A stretch of DNA of 64,000 nt from Pycnopodia helianthoides (Eukaryota; Echinodermata; Asteroidea; Forcipulatida; Asteriidae). A program made the translations under genes and the position numbers. A model generated the notes under the pieces. The model was not told where the DNA came from, did no database searches, and saw nothing but the letters and a program-made list of their open reading frames with translations. Location: the NCBI GenBank assembly GCA_032158295.1, contig CM063255.1, forward strand, positions 19,427,094-19,491,093. The letters are read 5' to 3'. Shown here one piece after another: positions 36,401 through 51,400 of the stretch (the first letter of the stretch is position 1; every line of letters begins with the position of its first letter).

Positions 36401-39400
36401 CTCGTTCCATTTAACCAATTAGGAAAATAAACATAGATCTATGCACAGCCCTTTGATCATGTTAATAATTCAAGATCAGGGACAGTCACATTTTTGCTCA
36501 CATTGTTCACAAGCTGTTGCTGTGCAAATAGAAAAAATCCTTTTTAAAAGGTTCAGTTGCCTCTGGGATTTTTTGTTCACAGGACTCCAAAAGCACTCCA
36601 ATAATATTATTATTAATACATATTCCTGGTGATGAAACAAAGGATGCCTCATAAGTGAACTTAATCACTGTAGCTCATAAACATGATCAGTCAGATTTTA
36701 ATTGCACTTTTTAGACGGATGTGTGAGGTTTAGTTTCAAGAAGTGCAAAGAGCTCTCTTAGATAACTCAGGGAGAGCAGTTCATGTAGCACTCCTCATAC
36801 TTTATTTCTTAAAAATATACTTTTTGATCACAGATTTACATAAAACTTACACGGTCTAATGATGATGATAGTAGAAAACTTCCCTTGAAATATTTCTGTC
36901 TGAAATGCCATATTTGATGAGAAATGAATAAACTAAATCTCCGATTGGAGTTTATCGCTCAGTGAGCGTTTTATTCATTGGTTGAACCTATATGATTTCA
37001 TGCAAATGTGTAATCGGTTTTTCACTATTTTCTCGTGACCCAGATGGCCGATCGATCTCAAACTTCTACAGGTTTGTCAGTTTATGCATATGGTGGATTA
37101 CATAAAGTGCTTAACTGCCATCAACTGTTTTGTTAGCAAAAACCAATTCTGTAATGTTCCTTTAAACATTTATTTGTATTGTAATACTTCAAAGGCAAGG
37201 TATCTTCAAAAATAATGACCATAAAAACTTCAGGCCTGGAATTACACGGAGGCCGCGGAGGCCATGGCCTCCTTTGCCTGCTCTTGGCCTTGGTGCCCCT
37301 TCAAAAGCTGCCCATAGACTTTAAGATTTTCCAATGGAAGTGCCCTTTGCAAAGTGAAAATGGCCTTGCCTCTCAAAGATGAAATTCCAGGCCTGAAACT
37401 TACTTTGGTACGAAGCACTGCAGCTGTTGATAATAAATAACATTTTGAGTAACGATTCCCTTCTAAGGAATGTGGTTTTAGAGAAAGGGATTCACAAAAA
37501 TTCAACTGAGAAACATTTTCTCGTGACCCAGATGGCCGATTGATCTCAAACTTCTACAGGTTTGTCAGTTTATGTATATGGTGGATTACATAAAGTGCTT
37601 ACACTGCCAGCAACTGTTTTGTTAGCAAAAACCAATTCTGTAATGTTCCTTTAATTGAAAAATATACAGTATTTAATAGTTCAGGGGTCATTGGGAGTCA
37701 TTGCTGGCATGTTGAAACATTGGCATTTCAATTTTTGTAGTGCGTCGTGGCCAAACTCAAGCTCTGGTGTACCACAATGATTTCACAATATAAACCTTTT
37801 AGAGACCATTCATTTCTGTATAATCATCACCATATGCCCAGACATTGCTAATCTTGTTGATTTTTGGACTCCGCTATTTTCAGGAAAAATGTCAGGAAAG
37901 TTAGTAAGAAACAGAAATACATGGTTGTGTTTTAGAATTGTACATTCTATGTTAACATGGGAAAGCATTGGAAAAATCTGAAATCGGTCCTTTGACCCTC
38001 TTGTTTGAGTGGAAGTAGGTCAAATGTTGAGGTGCGACCGCTATGGGCATTTCGATACATTACAAGTCGCTATGGTCTCTAAAGGGTTAAGTAATACACT
38101 TTATCCCCAATGCAAATTTAACATCTTTTATAATGAAGACGCTGCACCAGCAACAATCTAAAACATACATGTACAGTACATGTAGTTTTAATTTAAAAAA
38201 ATTTCTTTTGAGGGTACACTAGCTCAAATGTAAGGTCCCTTTTATACCAAAGAGAAGTTAAAATCAATGTATAAAAATTACAGTAACTTAAAGGAACATT
38301 ACAGAATTGGTTTTTGCTAACAAAACAGTTGCTGGCAGTGTAAGCACTTTATGTAATCCACCATATACATGTACATAAACTGACAAACCTGTAGAAGTTT
38401 GAGATCGATCGGCCATTTGGGTCACAAGAAAATAGTGAAAAACCGATTACACATTTGCATGAAATCATATAGGTTCAACAAATGAATAAAACGCTCACTG
38501 AGCGATAAACTCCAATCGGAAAATTAGTTTATTCATTTCTCATCAAATATGCATTTCAGACAAAAATATTTCAAGGGATGTTTTCTACTATCATCTCATT
38601 AGACCGTGTAAGTTTTATGTAAGTCTGTGATCAAAAGTATATTTTACAATTACCAATTCTGTAATGTTCCTTTAAAGGTAGTGTCATAGATTGGTAAATA
38701 CTCCCAAAAATTTAAGACCATAAAAACTTACTTGGTAGGAAGCACCGCAGCTGTTGGCAGTATAAACTATTTTGAGAAAAGGATTTCTTTCAAAGTAATA
38801 TGGTTTTCATAATTTGTTCACCCCAAACATTTGAATCTGAGAAACAATTAATGCATGAATCGATTCTCAGATTTCTGAGGGTTGGTGTCCGTTCACAAAT
38901 GCGGCCAGAGATGCGGTTGGTCCTCGCTAAACGGTGTGGACAGATTTGATGTTCTTGTGAAAATAACGTGACAGCTTCTCAGGAAGTAGACCCTGTATTC
39001 AGCTGAAACTTTCACATGCGACTTTCATTGTATCTCTCTAAACTAATTTTGCCTATAAATCAGCATTACGTTGACAAAAACCAAATGAAGACCCTACATT
39101 TAAATCAAACCTTGGAACTGCTTTGCACACCCCTTACAGGGCTTGGATTTTGGGAGAAAATCTACAAGATGGGCAATGCTTGCAGCTCAGAAGTTTCACT
39201 GTCCAGAATATATTTTACAAGAGCAGTATAAAAATAGTTTGAATCAAGCACCAAGAGAAGATCCATCTCATTTGTCTTATGGCTGAGTAGACTTTGATAC
39301 TCAACAGAATTGAAACAGACTTATCAGATTCACAGTCACCATTTTTTTTCACAAAGATATTTCACAATGAGGTAGCCTATTATATTCACTTGAAGAGTAT

Positions 39401-42400
39401 TAGATCTCCGGTCGTGAGTTTCCTGGCCTGCAGTCCGTAATAATTTTGTGCCCTGCCTTCATTTTGCTCAGTTCACTTTGGTGAACTTTTGATCATTGAT
39501 AAAGTTTCAGTGCTGCGTCGTGGCCGAGCGGTTAAGAGCGCCGGACTCAAGCTCCGGGGTTTTGATCAGCAGAGTGTGGGTTCAAGTCCCAGTCGTGGCA
39601 CTTGTGTCCTTGAGCAAGTTATTTTACCATGATTGCTTTTTCCTTCGGATGGGAAATTAAGCCGTAGGTTCCATGTACTACGATTGGTAGTGCATGTACA
39701 TTGTTGCAAGCCAGCTCATTGATCTTTATCTTCTAACAACCTATATGAACCTTTTCAATCAGCTTACAGAAAATACCACAGTACAGAAACAGCTTTACTG
39801 AGGGTACAAAATGATACTTTATGTGAAACTGGATGATAAATTTGGTGTATTTCTTATTCTATATTTCTCTTTTGATGCTTATATTTTCTTGTTTTTTGTT
39901 CTGCGCCTCGGAATAGGGTCTTGTACACTAGATAGATGGCGCATTATAAATGAATTATTATTATTATTATTAAAAGAAGCCAGAATACCAATCGCGGAAG
40001 AGTAGGAGTTAATCCCGGTGTTTCTGGTTCACATAGCAAGCACCCTTGTTTACAGATTCCTCAGGCTTGTGATCTACAACGATGAAGTTCACTTAAATGT
40101 ATCAGGGATCCTTGGTTTCATTACCAGAAATAAATAAACATGAAACTGAAACTTTCTTCTTTGTCTTCCCTCCATGGGGTTCTTGGCTAGTATAGTGATT
40201 AAGTTTTTCGAGAGTCCTTGGCTCCGCAACCATAGTTAATAAATGATAAATAATGAATAATAAATGAAAACTGCTCAATCGCAAGCTGCTGTGTTTATGT
40301 TGAACCTTAAAGGTATTGTACCCTTTTGGTATCAGCTCAAAATCAGTGTCCACATTTTGTGTGATTAAACATATGCATGAACAAACAAACCTGTGGTCAA
40401 TTGGTCATCGAGGTCACAAGAAAATAGTGAAAAGAGATCTCATGTGTTTTCTGTTTTTTCAAATTATCGCGCGCGATAATTACTATTGTTTTACTCGTTT
40501 CTCAGAAACGATAGCATTTTAGGCAGAAATATTTGAAGGAACCCTTTCTACCATTACTTACTTTAAATCATGTACATTGTAAGTTATGTGTGAATCTGTG
40601 AACATTGTGTTTTTCGATCTTACCAATAGTGTACAGGGCCTTTAACCAACTTACCATCATGTATGCTGAAGGCAAGTGCACTTAACTTCACTGTAAGTAT
40701 CATCATTGGCCTGCAAAGACACACAACACAAATAAATCATCACTCAGCTCAACCTAACTCAGGCTTAGAAATACACGTTTGAGAGCGCAAGACCATTTTT
40801 ATTTTGCAAAGGGGCATTTCCATTGGAAAATCAAAAAGTCTGTGGGAAACTTTTGAAGGGGCACCAAGGCCAAGACTAGGGGCCAGTTTCATAGAGCTGC
40901 TTAAGCGGCAAATATTGCTTTTAAAACAATTTTCTGCTTAGCAAAAATAAGCAGGATATCTTCATATATTTCATGGCAAAATTGTACTTTCCCAACAATG
41001 TGATGTAATCTTTATAGCCATACATGTAAACAGCGCTAAGCTAAAGTATTTGAAGTGACAGAATTGTGACACGTTAAACTCAATATGGTTAGGACCAACT
41101 TGGTCCTGGAAGTTAAAATATGCGCAAGACTTGCACAGTCTATTCATAGCCGTAATTCTCTCTCTCAGACTAGCCAAATTCCAGGCTCTGCTTGCCGTGG
41201 CATTCTGCATTTACCAACAAAGATAAGCACAATAGAATTTAACATTTTCTACACTTTTAAGTTGGGGAGGGGGTCTTGAAAAAATGTCCAGTTTGTTCAC
41301 TCATGAAAACTTTGTTTTTTGCGAAAATCCCTAAAGGTTTTCCTCATGAAGCTTTTACAGAACACCAAAAGCATTGAATTCCCAACTCTGAACCATTTCA
41401 CGCTCTAATGTATGGTACACAAGTGAGTAGAAATGCTGCATTCTTTGTTTGATTTTAATAATAATGATAATTTGGGAGGCTAATCATTCTCACTAGCAGC
41501 TGAGAAGCTGAATTGCGAAGGATGCGGCTACGTGTTCAAGAAGCAGGTATGCAAGGGTGCCTTTTAAACTGTGGCGGCACCAGACCTGTTAATCTGGGGG
41601 GGGGGCAAGAGGGGGGCAAACTTAAATTTAGGGGGGGCAAACAAAAGTCTATAATGTACTGTATAAGCCTACAATTCACTCCAGAAATAAGATTTTGCAC
41701 TGTGTGAATGTGACGTGTTGTGCGAACTGCGTGTACAATGGCTGCTTACGGGTTTGAGCAGACAATGCATTTCTATTTATAGCAAGTTTCCAAGCTTGTA
41801 CAGATAAATAAATCCACATTTTATTAGCATTGTCGGAGATGGAAAGTGTATTGGGCTTTTTTGATGGTGCCAGCTAATTATGATGGATGAAATTGAGTTT
41901 ATTATTTACAGCGCAAACAACATTGTAACAAATTGGGTGCAATCGTTTGGGATTAAACTCAATTTCCGCCATCGGGGAAAAAACTGGGGGGGGGGGCAAA
42001 AAAAATTACTGGGGGGCATTTGCCCCCCCCCCTAGCGCCGCCGCTGCTTTTGCAGCCAGCCACATCAACCCATGGAGCACAGCCTGAGATTGAAAGTGTC
42101 TGATTTTTCCTGAAGGAGGAAAACCGGAGGGCCCGGAGAAAAACCCTTGTGGCACAGCAGAGAACCATCGCACGACTCTACTCATAGATGGCCTTAGCCG
42201 GGTTTGAACCAGGGTCACTTTGGTGAGAGGCGAGCGCTTTACGCAGAAGCCAACCATGCCACCTTCAAAGGGGAAGACCTACATGTACATGCAGGGTCGA
42301 GTTTGGGGGAAAAATCCACAAGACCACAGGACTTGTATCTCAAAATGTTTACTGGACCAGAAACAATTTTACAAGACCAGATTCAAACTGAGAAAAGACT

Positions 42401-45400
42401 TCCTTGCACAGTTTAACTTGCATTTAATTGAAAAAGCACTAAGACATATAAGAGAAGATTTACCTCATTTACCTCTCTAAGGGTATTAAGTATATTTCAA
42501 ACCATTACTCAAAGTCAACATTTGAACATAGTTTGTTTCTGTTTAAGATATTATAGAGTGAGATAGGCCTACATGAATTGTTATTGAATTGAAAACACAA
42601 GGCCACCGGACTTGTCCGGTCATGAGTTTACTGGCCCAAAGCTAAAATCACTGGCCTCAGGCCTGCGGCCCAGTGTCAAATTCGAGCCCTGACATGTACA
42701 TGTACTGACTCTTACATGCACATGTACTGTAAGGAGACAGTCTTGTATTCAAGTCCTCTGTATTCCAGTCCAGGGCTTGATTTCACAAAGCACTCAGATT
42801 CATCCTAAGAGATGAGTTGTTAACATCGGCAGAATGATTTGCATTGTGACATCACACTTTGCTTGTAGCAATTGAGATTGAAAACTTAGTTAAGATCAGT
42901 CTTAGCTCTCTATAAAATCGGCCTCTGTGGTCCTCAGTGTTGTGTACAAGTTCAAGTCCCGAGTCATCCGGGTCGAGTCACGGGCCACAAAAGTCCAGTC
43001 CAACTCTGAAGTCAGAGTCACTTAAATATTTCAATACTTCGCTAAAAAAAAACTACTCCAAACAAACCAACCAAAACAGACATCATGAACATGTACATCA
43101 TGTACACAAAAGTAACTTTAAAACGAGGATATTTTTGACTGGCCAGCCAGACCATTTGGCAAGGTGTTTCAGCTGGTCCCCCGCCGTTTCATCTGGCATT
43201 CGGCCGGCGGACCACCGTTAGGGTCACAACCTGCCCACTGCTCTCGACCTCGACGTCATAGTGTTAACCAGAGGGGTGTCTGGGTGTCTTTTGGACACCC
43301 TGTTTTAATTTTGGACACCCTGTTTTATCTGTCATTTATATGTAAATGTATAGGGGAAGTGAACAATTTGGACACCCAGTTTTTAAATTTCAAGCAAATT
43401 TGGACACCATTCCTGGCTAACCCCTTGCTCCACGTCTGTACCTGCCATCCTTCCAAACTCTACTCACCCAATGTAGTCAAGATTACCAACCCCAGCGTTC
43501 CTCACTTGCATGTAGAGATGGACCCAGGACAGATGCAGAATGGAAAACACCATTACGTAATACTGCATCATTTTGGGGTCAAAGAAAAGGATCATCAAGT
43601 AAACAACACCGGCTCCTAAAAGTATGTGAAAAACGCCCCTGCAAGAGAGAAAAAAAACAGGGAGCAATCAATTGTTGAGCTCTTAGCCTATTTGAAGGGT
43701 TATTTGTACATGTACATCGAACCGAGGAATAAGAAGTAAAGTGATGTTTGAAGCTGTGGATCATAAGAAAAATTATGGTAGTAAACTTGTGGGTACAACC
43801 TTTGAATCCTGCCGGGGGCACTACATGTACGTGGATTGGGTTTATAGTCCTGATTTTGAAGCCGAGGGTGCCATTTACCCAGAGGGTAAAAACCCACCCA
43901 ACCCATCATAGAGCGTGCAACAATTGTTTTGCTATACCATGGTAATAGATTCCTCTACTTTGGAGGTAACCTGATCTATCTTCAAACATTACAACAAAGT
44001 TGGCACAGTTTAACAATGGCAAACAATTGTATACAACAATGACGGTACGCCCTGTGAAGAAAAAAATTCTTCACTGTTCCCTACGGCACAATCTCAATTG
44101 AATGATTTTCAAAGTTCCATTGGGTAATTACATCCTCGCACAAGTAACGTACACAGTATCAATTTACTTAGTAGTCAGCGAAAATTACAACCTCGAACCC
44201 CGGGCTATTTCTTATATTGTACAAGGCGCTGGAAACGACCAACACTGGGCACGATCAAGGTAATGTACCCCATGGGATACATCATTCATGCTCCCCTCAT
44301 GTGTCCGTCATGCGCTGTGTGTAATGCGTAGGTCGCAATCCTTGAAAAATAAAAATACACGCCGAGCACTTTTACGCAATACAGATCAGGAATTGTGTGC
44401 ATTGCTTGGCGTACATTTCATTTTTACGCATCGTGCACTACACATTCTGCACAACGCACATGGATTTCCGGCCCTAGCCATGTCACATGCGTCTTTGTAT
44501 CACAACACATGATTGGTTCTTGACCAATACAAATTCACAATCTATTACCATGGTGTAACAGTGGTCATTGTCAAAGACTGGGGTACACATCTGGGCCCAA
44601 TTTCAAAGAGCTGCTTAAGCACAAAAAGCAGCTAAGCACAACAAATTTATGCTTACCAGAATAAGGTTACCAGCCAAACTACCATATCACATGTACAATT
44701 TGTGACTGGTATCCTGCTCATTTCTGCTTAGCAGGCAATTGTTAAGCAATATTTTTTGCTTAAGCGGCTCTATGAAATTGGGCCCAGCACTTTACATGAT
44801 ACAGTACATTATGCACACCACATGTATGTGTACATTATATAAATAGATAAATTTGATGAATTGACAAATCTGTGAAAGTACAAAGCTCAATCAGTCAAAT
44901 CAGAGTCATGAGGAAACAGTGAAAAAAAAAAACACCTTACATTTACATTTCACAGTTTTCAAACATCTGGTTTTCAACTCAGGAAATCAAAAACTAATTG
45001 TTTTACCCATTCACCATTTCTCAAAAACTGAAGCATTTTAGGCAAAAGTTCCCTATTGTTGTTCATGGTTATTCTTTATTTCCATTTATGTTTAATGTAT
45101 TTCATTTTTGTGATAGGCCCTAATAACAGCTTCCTTTCTTGTATACTTTATCTTGACCTGGTTTTGTCTTTATATTATCGCTTTATTTTACAGGGCTCAA
45201 ATTTGGGGGAATATCTACAAGACTGAGGGGTTTGTAGCTCAAAATATTTACTAGACCAGTCTATTTCACAAGACCAGATTTAAAAATTAGTTTAACAAGC
45301 AATAACCCTATAGGGCCCAAGTCCTTCAATATCCTCATTGCCAAAGTGCACGATTGAGAAGGATTTGGGCTTTTAGGAATCTGCAACACAGGAGGATTTA

Positions 45401-48400
45401 GAAGGGTTCGGGCTACAATGAGTTTTTGTAAGGGTAGGATTTAGCAGGACTTGAGCTATCGGGCTGTTTTTACATACATGTAGGAGGATTTAGAAGGTTT
45501 TAGGTCTTAAATGCAGCTTAGCCAAAATAGGATTCTGAAGGTTTTGGGCTTTTAGTTGACTCCCTAACTCAAAAGGATTTAGAAGGATTTGGGCTAACGA
45601 TAAGGAGAAGGGTACAATGTATATAGAAGAATTTGGGCAATTTAGGTTTATAACAACTTTAATCTGAAGGATATAGAAGGATTTGGGCAGTATGTTTACC
45701 CGAGGGTCTAGTGTGTACATTGTGTAAGTATAGTAAATGTAGTTTGACACTTAACAGAATTGAATGATTTTTATCAGACTCATAGCTTTTTTTCCCCACA
45801 AAGATATTAAACAATGAGGAGGCCCGCTATTATTCAATTGAAAAACACGAGACAGTCAGACTTGTCCAGCCGTGAGTTTACTGGCCGGACGCTAAAATCA
45901 CTGGCCTCAGGCCTGTGGTCCAGTGTTGATTTTGAACCCTGTTTCACCTCCTTTACTTTGTGCTTCTGTCAAGTGTGTTCATCAGTACATTTTGTAATGT
46001 TTTAGTCAACTAAATGATAAGAATGACTCAAATCCGTAAAACTAACTGAGGATGAGCTCATTTGGACATCATTTTTAATTTTATTAAATCGCCACACCCT
46101 AATTCTACTTCTGGATCCTGACTCACAATTTTCCGGTCCGGTGACCGCCAAAACAGAAACGGTCCAGAGCAAGATTAACTCCATCGCACAATTGTACGAT
46201 CAACCTTCCTGCTTATTGTAGTTAAACGTTGACAGTGTATTTAATTAGAGCTCTACCATGTCAACAAAATCTTTTGAACAAATATGTATTTTGCTGCACA
46301 CAAAATGCCAGGAGTGTTTACTTATGAATGATTCAACTACATGTAACAGTGTTGACTCATTTTTAAAGTGTCCGGTAATGTTACTATCGATTGTACAGTC
46401 AAGTTCTTCCAATTCGAGTGTATTGCTTCTATCAATCAATCAATCAATCAATTAAGTTGTTTCACATCAAGGTACATGTACATACAGTAAAACAGTAAAA
46501 CAATCATTAATGGTAATGAAAATGAATCATATAAGAGCATGAAAATGAATCATATAAGAGCAAAGTGACCGAGAACAAAAGAGCGGCAAAGATGTGGAGG
46601 ACCTTTGTAAAAAGCAGTCCTTGTCCAGGGCTCGAATTTGGGAACAAAATCCTCAAGACCGCAGGGATTGTAGCAACTGCTTGGTCATCAGGTCATGGGC
46701 AAGGGCTTAAGGCTCTGTCTATGTGCGCTTTCCTTACGGCATGTACAGGTCTTCAATGAGGCACAGATTCTAAGCCGGAGCCCAAGCCGTGGCTTCGAAA
46801 AGGGCCTATAATGTATTGTATATTACATGTATTAGGATTGGGTAAATTTGTCTACGGTACAATGTATACACCCAAACCAAACAGTGTACTCCTATTCGCT
46901 ACAGTACTTGCATGGATCCGCAATGTGCGTGTAGAGACTCGACTTCGTGCTTCATTTGTATTGTATTTATGTACATTTGGATGAAAGTGTCATTACATTA
47001 CTGTGACAATAAAATGATTCTATTCACTGCAGTGCTGTCCCCAATTCGAGGCTCTTTGTGCAAACGGCTGACCGTGCAAAGCGCAAATAGTGTCAAACCA
47101 TATCTCAGAAAGGCTTAAAATGCATTTCCCTTTAGTTCTAGACACATGTTACATTATAGACTCTCATGGCTCATGGCTCTAGCTTTTCATGTGCATACAC
47201 ATGTATTTGATGATGTTATAAATCATGTTGATTGATCAATTAATCCACAAAACCAAAAGACAGCTGCGCATTTTATGGGCTCATTATTTTAAGTACACTG
47301 TGGGGTTAACTCAGTGTTACATGTACATACTGTACGGCTAACATGTACCTTCAGCGTTAGGCCCTATTGACAGTTTGTGATTTAAGCTCTTTCTGTTTAA
47401 AACTTTCAGTATCAAAATCCTAACTTAATTGCTTCTTGTGCTAGACTCAACTTACACATGTACTTAAACGGCTCCACAGTCCATGCACATCAACACATAC
47501 AGGTTTTATTTTAATTGATTTAAAACGACTCTTCTTCAGAATCCAAACCTTTAGACTCATGGCATCAGGAATCTCCCCAAAACCGTGGGGCACTCTGGAC
47601 CCAAATTTTTTGAAGTTTGGCACAAGCACGCTGAATTGAAACAAGTCTTTGAAATGTTTTCTACTTGGTGTTTATCTTGGATATAAAAATCCTAACGTGC
47701 AATCTGGAGCATTATAAATTGTTTTATCTTGATGATTTTAATGTATGTACTAGTTAGTAAAACAAAAGTATATTTGTTTGTGTATCGGCCAAAATTTGCG
47801 CTAGCTTGTGCATCCCTGGGGAAAACTCTGGCCATGCAATATATTGTCTTTTATTGGGGTAGAAGAAAAAAATAATAAAAAATTGTACACTGCACAAGTA
47901 GTTCCACTTCCATGAAAGTCAGGTGGTTTGGGTGTCAGGCAATGTACAACATACTGTACACATGTACACATGTACATGTACACTTTCCATGTATGTACCT
48001 GTACATGTACACTTTCCATGTATGTACCTGTACATGTACACTTACCATGTAACTGTCACCTATAACTGTGTTTAGGTCTTGATACAATTGTTGCTTGCTT
48101 TTATGGGGTCCATGGTGTTTTGTACACACGTCTGAGGGGCCAGTGGCACCCAAGATGAAGCCCAGGGTGCCATTTGCCCACGAGAGTGTACAAAACCCAT
48201 CACAGCATTCAACAATTGTTTTGTTATATACCATGGTAAAAGATTTTGTTTCTTTGGAGGCGATCTGGGCCCAATTTCATGGCTCTGCTTACTGTAAGCA
48301 AAGAATCAGCACTTACGGACGCAGGGAAATTCCACCCTCAAATCAACATATATTTCACTGGTTAGCAGGGAATTTTGTTCCGTTCGTGTGCGTACTCCCT

Positions 48401-51400
48401 GTTACTGCATGTAGGCTTTCTTCGCTTATACAGCTAGAGCAGTAATTCGGTGATCACAAGCGCAGAATTCAGTGGCAAGCAGAGCCATGAGATTGGGCCC
48501 TGTTGACATATTCCAACAATTAGATACAACAAAATCGGCACAATTAAAAAGCAGACAAAGTGGCGAACAAACTGTAAACTACAAAGGCAGTAGTGTTGAC
48601 AGAAAAATTTATTCACTGTTCCCTACAGCACATTGGTCAGGAAAGTATTATCCATTTACCAACATATGTACATGTAGTACCAGCGTAATTACCACCTCAT
48701 ACCCGGGGCTAATAACCAATAAAATTCACAATCTATTACTGTGGTATAACAATACTGTCAACATGTAACTTTCATGCTGTGCAAACACAACATGTAATGT
48801 ACGTACATGTAGTACACTTGGTTTTCCTTTCTTTAAAGGGAGGGTAAACCTTTGGTAATTACTCCAAAAACTAATGACCATGAAAACTTACTTGGTAAGA
48901 AGCACTGCAGCTGTTGATAATACATGTAAAACATTTTGAGAAACGATTCCCTTCAAAGGAATGTAGTTTTAAAGAGACATGAGATAGCGGATTCAACAAC
49001 ATTTTAATCTGAGACCTGTTTCATGCATGAAACGTTTACTCAGATTGTGAATTACAATCACAGATTATTCTTCCTGCTTGGACTATAACCACTCCGGATT
49101 GTTGGCGTTATCTCAAAAAGGCTACCAACTTTTGAAATGAAATTTTTGAAAGTGAGTTTTATGTATTTACATCAAGTACCTTGTGTATATTTCTTTTTAT
49201 AAAACATGTATTTTAGATTGATTTTCCAGATAAGGTGCGGCCCCCAAAGTGTTGGCCCATACATACATGTAGCTAATGGCGGGAGACGCCAACTGTTTAA
49301 ATGTTGTTTTGCATTAAAATGTACATGTACACTCACAGAGGACTCAACCTAGATGCTAAAGTAAACATGTCGTTTATTCCTCTCCGTTCCAGATATGGTT
49401 GCCAGTGACAAATAAAAGTAATTGCACGCAAAATCAGAAAGTTAAACCCGTTTTCCTCCCCAGTTATTATACCCGAGTCACATTATAATACATGTACGTA
49501 CATGTAGGATTAAAACAGTCAATTGGTTCCAAAAACCAAAGGCATGTACAATGTATACTTTGCCTTTAACTCATTTGATAAAATCTAAACAGCAAGACCA
49601 GCAAACGGTCATTTCACTGGTCATGCTGGTAGGCCGTCAGCTGCTCACGCTCAGTTTCTTCATTTTGCTTTTGCAATCACAACAATCACTGGATTAATTT
49701 TCGTTTAAACAGTTCCAGGACATTATAGCAAGGTGTTTAGAAGAAGAATAAGTCGATATAAGAAAAGTTCTCCAAATTGTAGTTTTTTCTCATTTCAACT
49801 TGAAAGAGCAAACTACAGTAATTTGTTCAAAAACCCTCTTGCTGTCTGACCATTCACATACCATTCACTGTGGTTTTGAATGATAGATAAACTTATGCCA
49901 TGAGGGAATGCATGTACACAGTACACAGTCAGTTCTGTGCACAGTTGTGCCACCGTACACAGCCTTGGCAGTCGAATGGTTTCAAACGGTTGGTCAACTC
50001 ACTGGAAAATGTTGCCAAGAGTCATTGAGAGTAGAAGGGTTAAAGTCGTTAAAAAAACTGTTTGCCAACGAGGCATTCACGTCATGCGAGATGTACATGT
50101 AAGTTGTCCATTCGATGTCAGTATGACTGATTATACCTACGGATGTAAGTTTAAACATAGGCAAAGTATAACTTTGGTTTTTTTCAAACGTTTGATTGTT
50201 TAAAATCCTATAATCCCATACACGAAAAAAACTGAACTCTGACAAATCCATTTCAGAAGGTGGTGGCCTTTTTGAGATATCGCTGAAAATCTGGAGCAGT
50301 TGTGTCCAAGCATGGAGAACAATCTGGAGTAATTGGAATACACAATCTGAGAAAAGTTTCATGCATGAAATGTTTCTCAGATTGAATTTTTGTGAATCCC
50401 TTTCTCTAAAACCACATTCCTTAGCAGGGAATCGTTACTCAAAATGTTATTTATTATCAACAGCTGCAGTGCTTCGTACCACGTAAGTTTCAGGCCTGGA
50501 ATTTCATCTTTGAGAGGGCAAGGCCATTTTCACTTTGCAAAGGGCACTTCCATTGGAAAATCTTAAAGTCTATGGGCAGCTTTTGAAGGGGCACCAAGGC
50601 CAAGAGCAGGCAAAGGAGGCCATGGCCTCCGCGGCCTCCGTGTAATTCCAGGCCTGAAGTTTTTATGGTCATTATTTTTGAAGATACCTTGCCTTTGAAG
50701 TATTACAATACACATAAATGTTAAAGTAACATTACAGAATTGGTTTTTGCTAACAAAACAGTTGCTGGCAGTGTAAGCACTTTATGAAATCCACCATACA
50801 TAAACTGACAAACCTGTAGAAGTTTGAGATCGATCGGCCATCTGGGTCACGAAAAAATAGTGAAAAACCGATTACACATTTGCATCGGATTTCATATAGA
50901 TTAAAAAAATTAATAAAACGCTCACTGAGCGATAAACTCCAATCGGTAAATTAGTTTATTCATTTCTCATCAAATATGGCATTTCAGACAGAAATATTTC
51001 AAGGGATGTTTTCTACTATCATCATCATTAGACCGTGAAAGTTTTATGTAAATCTGTGATCAAAAGTATATTTTACAATTACCAATTCTGTAATGTTCCT
51101 TTAATATGAAAGCGCTGAAATTTCATTGAATGTTCAATGAAATGCAAACTGTCCATTGAATTCTGCACATACAGCCCATAGATTTAAACTGTGATTAACA
51201 GTGCCATGACATTGAATCCTTTTCTGCAGCAGTGAGCAGTCAAGATATTCCAAGGGGGCCCAATTTCATAGAGCTGCTTAAGCACAAAAAGTAGCTAAGC
51301 ACAACAAAAGTATGCTTACCAGAATACATGTAAGGCCACCAGCCAAGAAACAATGTCACATGTTAAATTTGTGACTGGTATCCTGCTCATTTCGGCCAAG

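Noticed and set aside
39516..39602. tRNA-Leu (CAA) gene
   Set aside because: Box A, anticodon arm and box B are good, but the acceptor stem mispairs and the following sequence is the SINE-1 linker shared with other copies.
43500..43506. GTGAGG as the donor of MBOAT exon 3
   Set aside because: Using it would leave exon 4 out of frame; the GTGAGT at 43462-43467 restores the conserved GPMMI.
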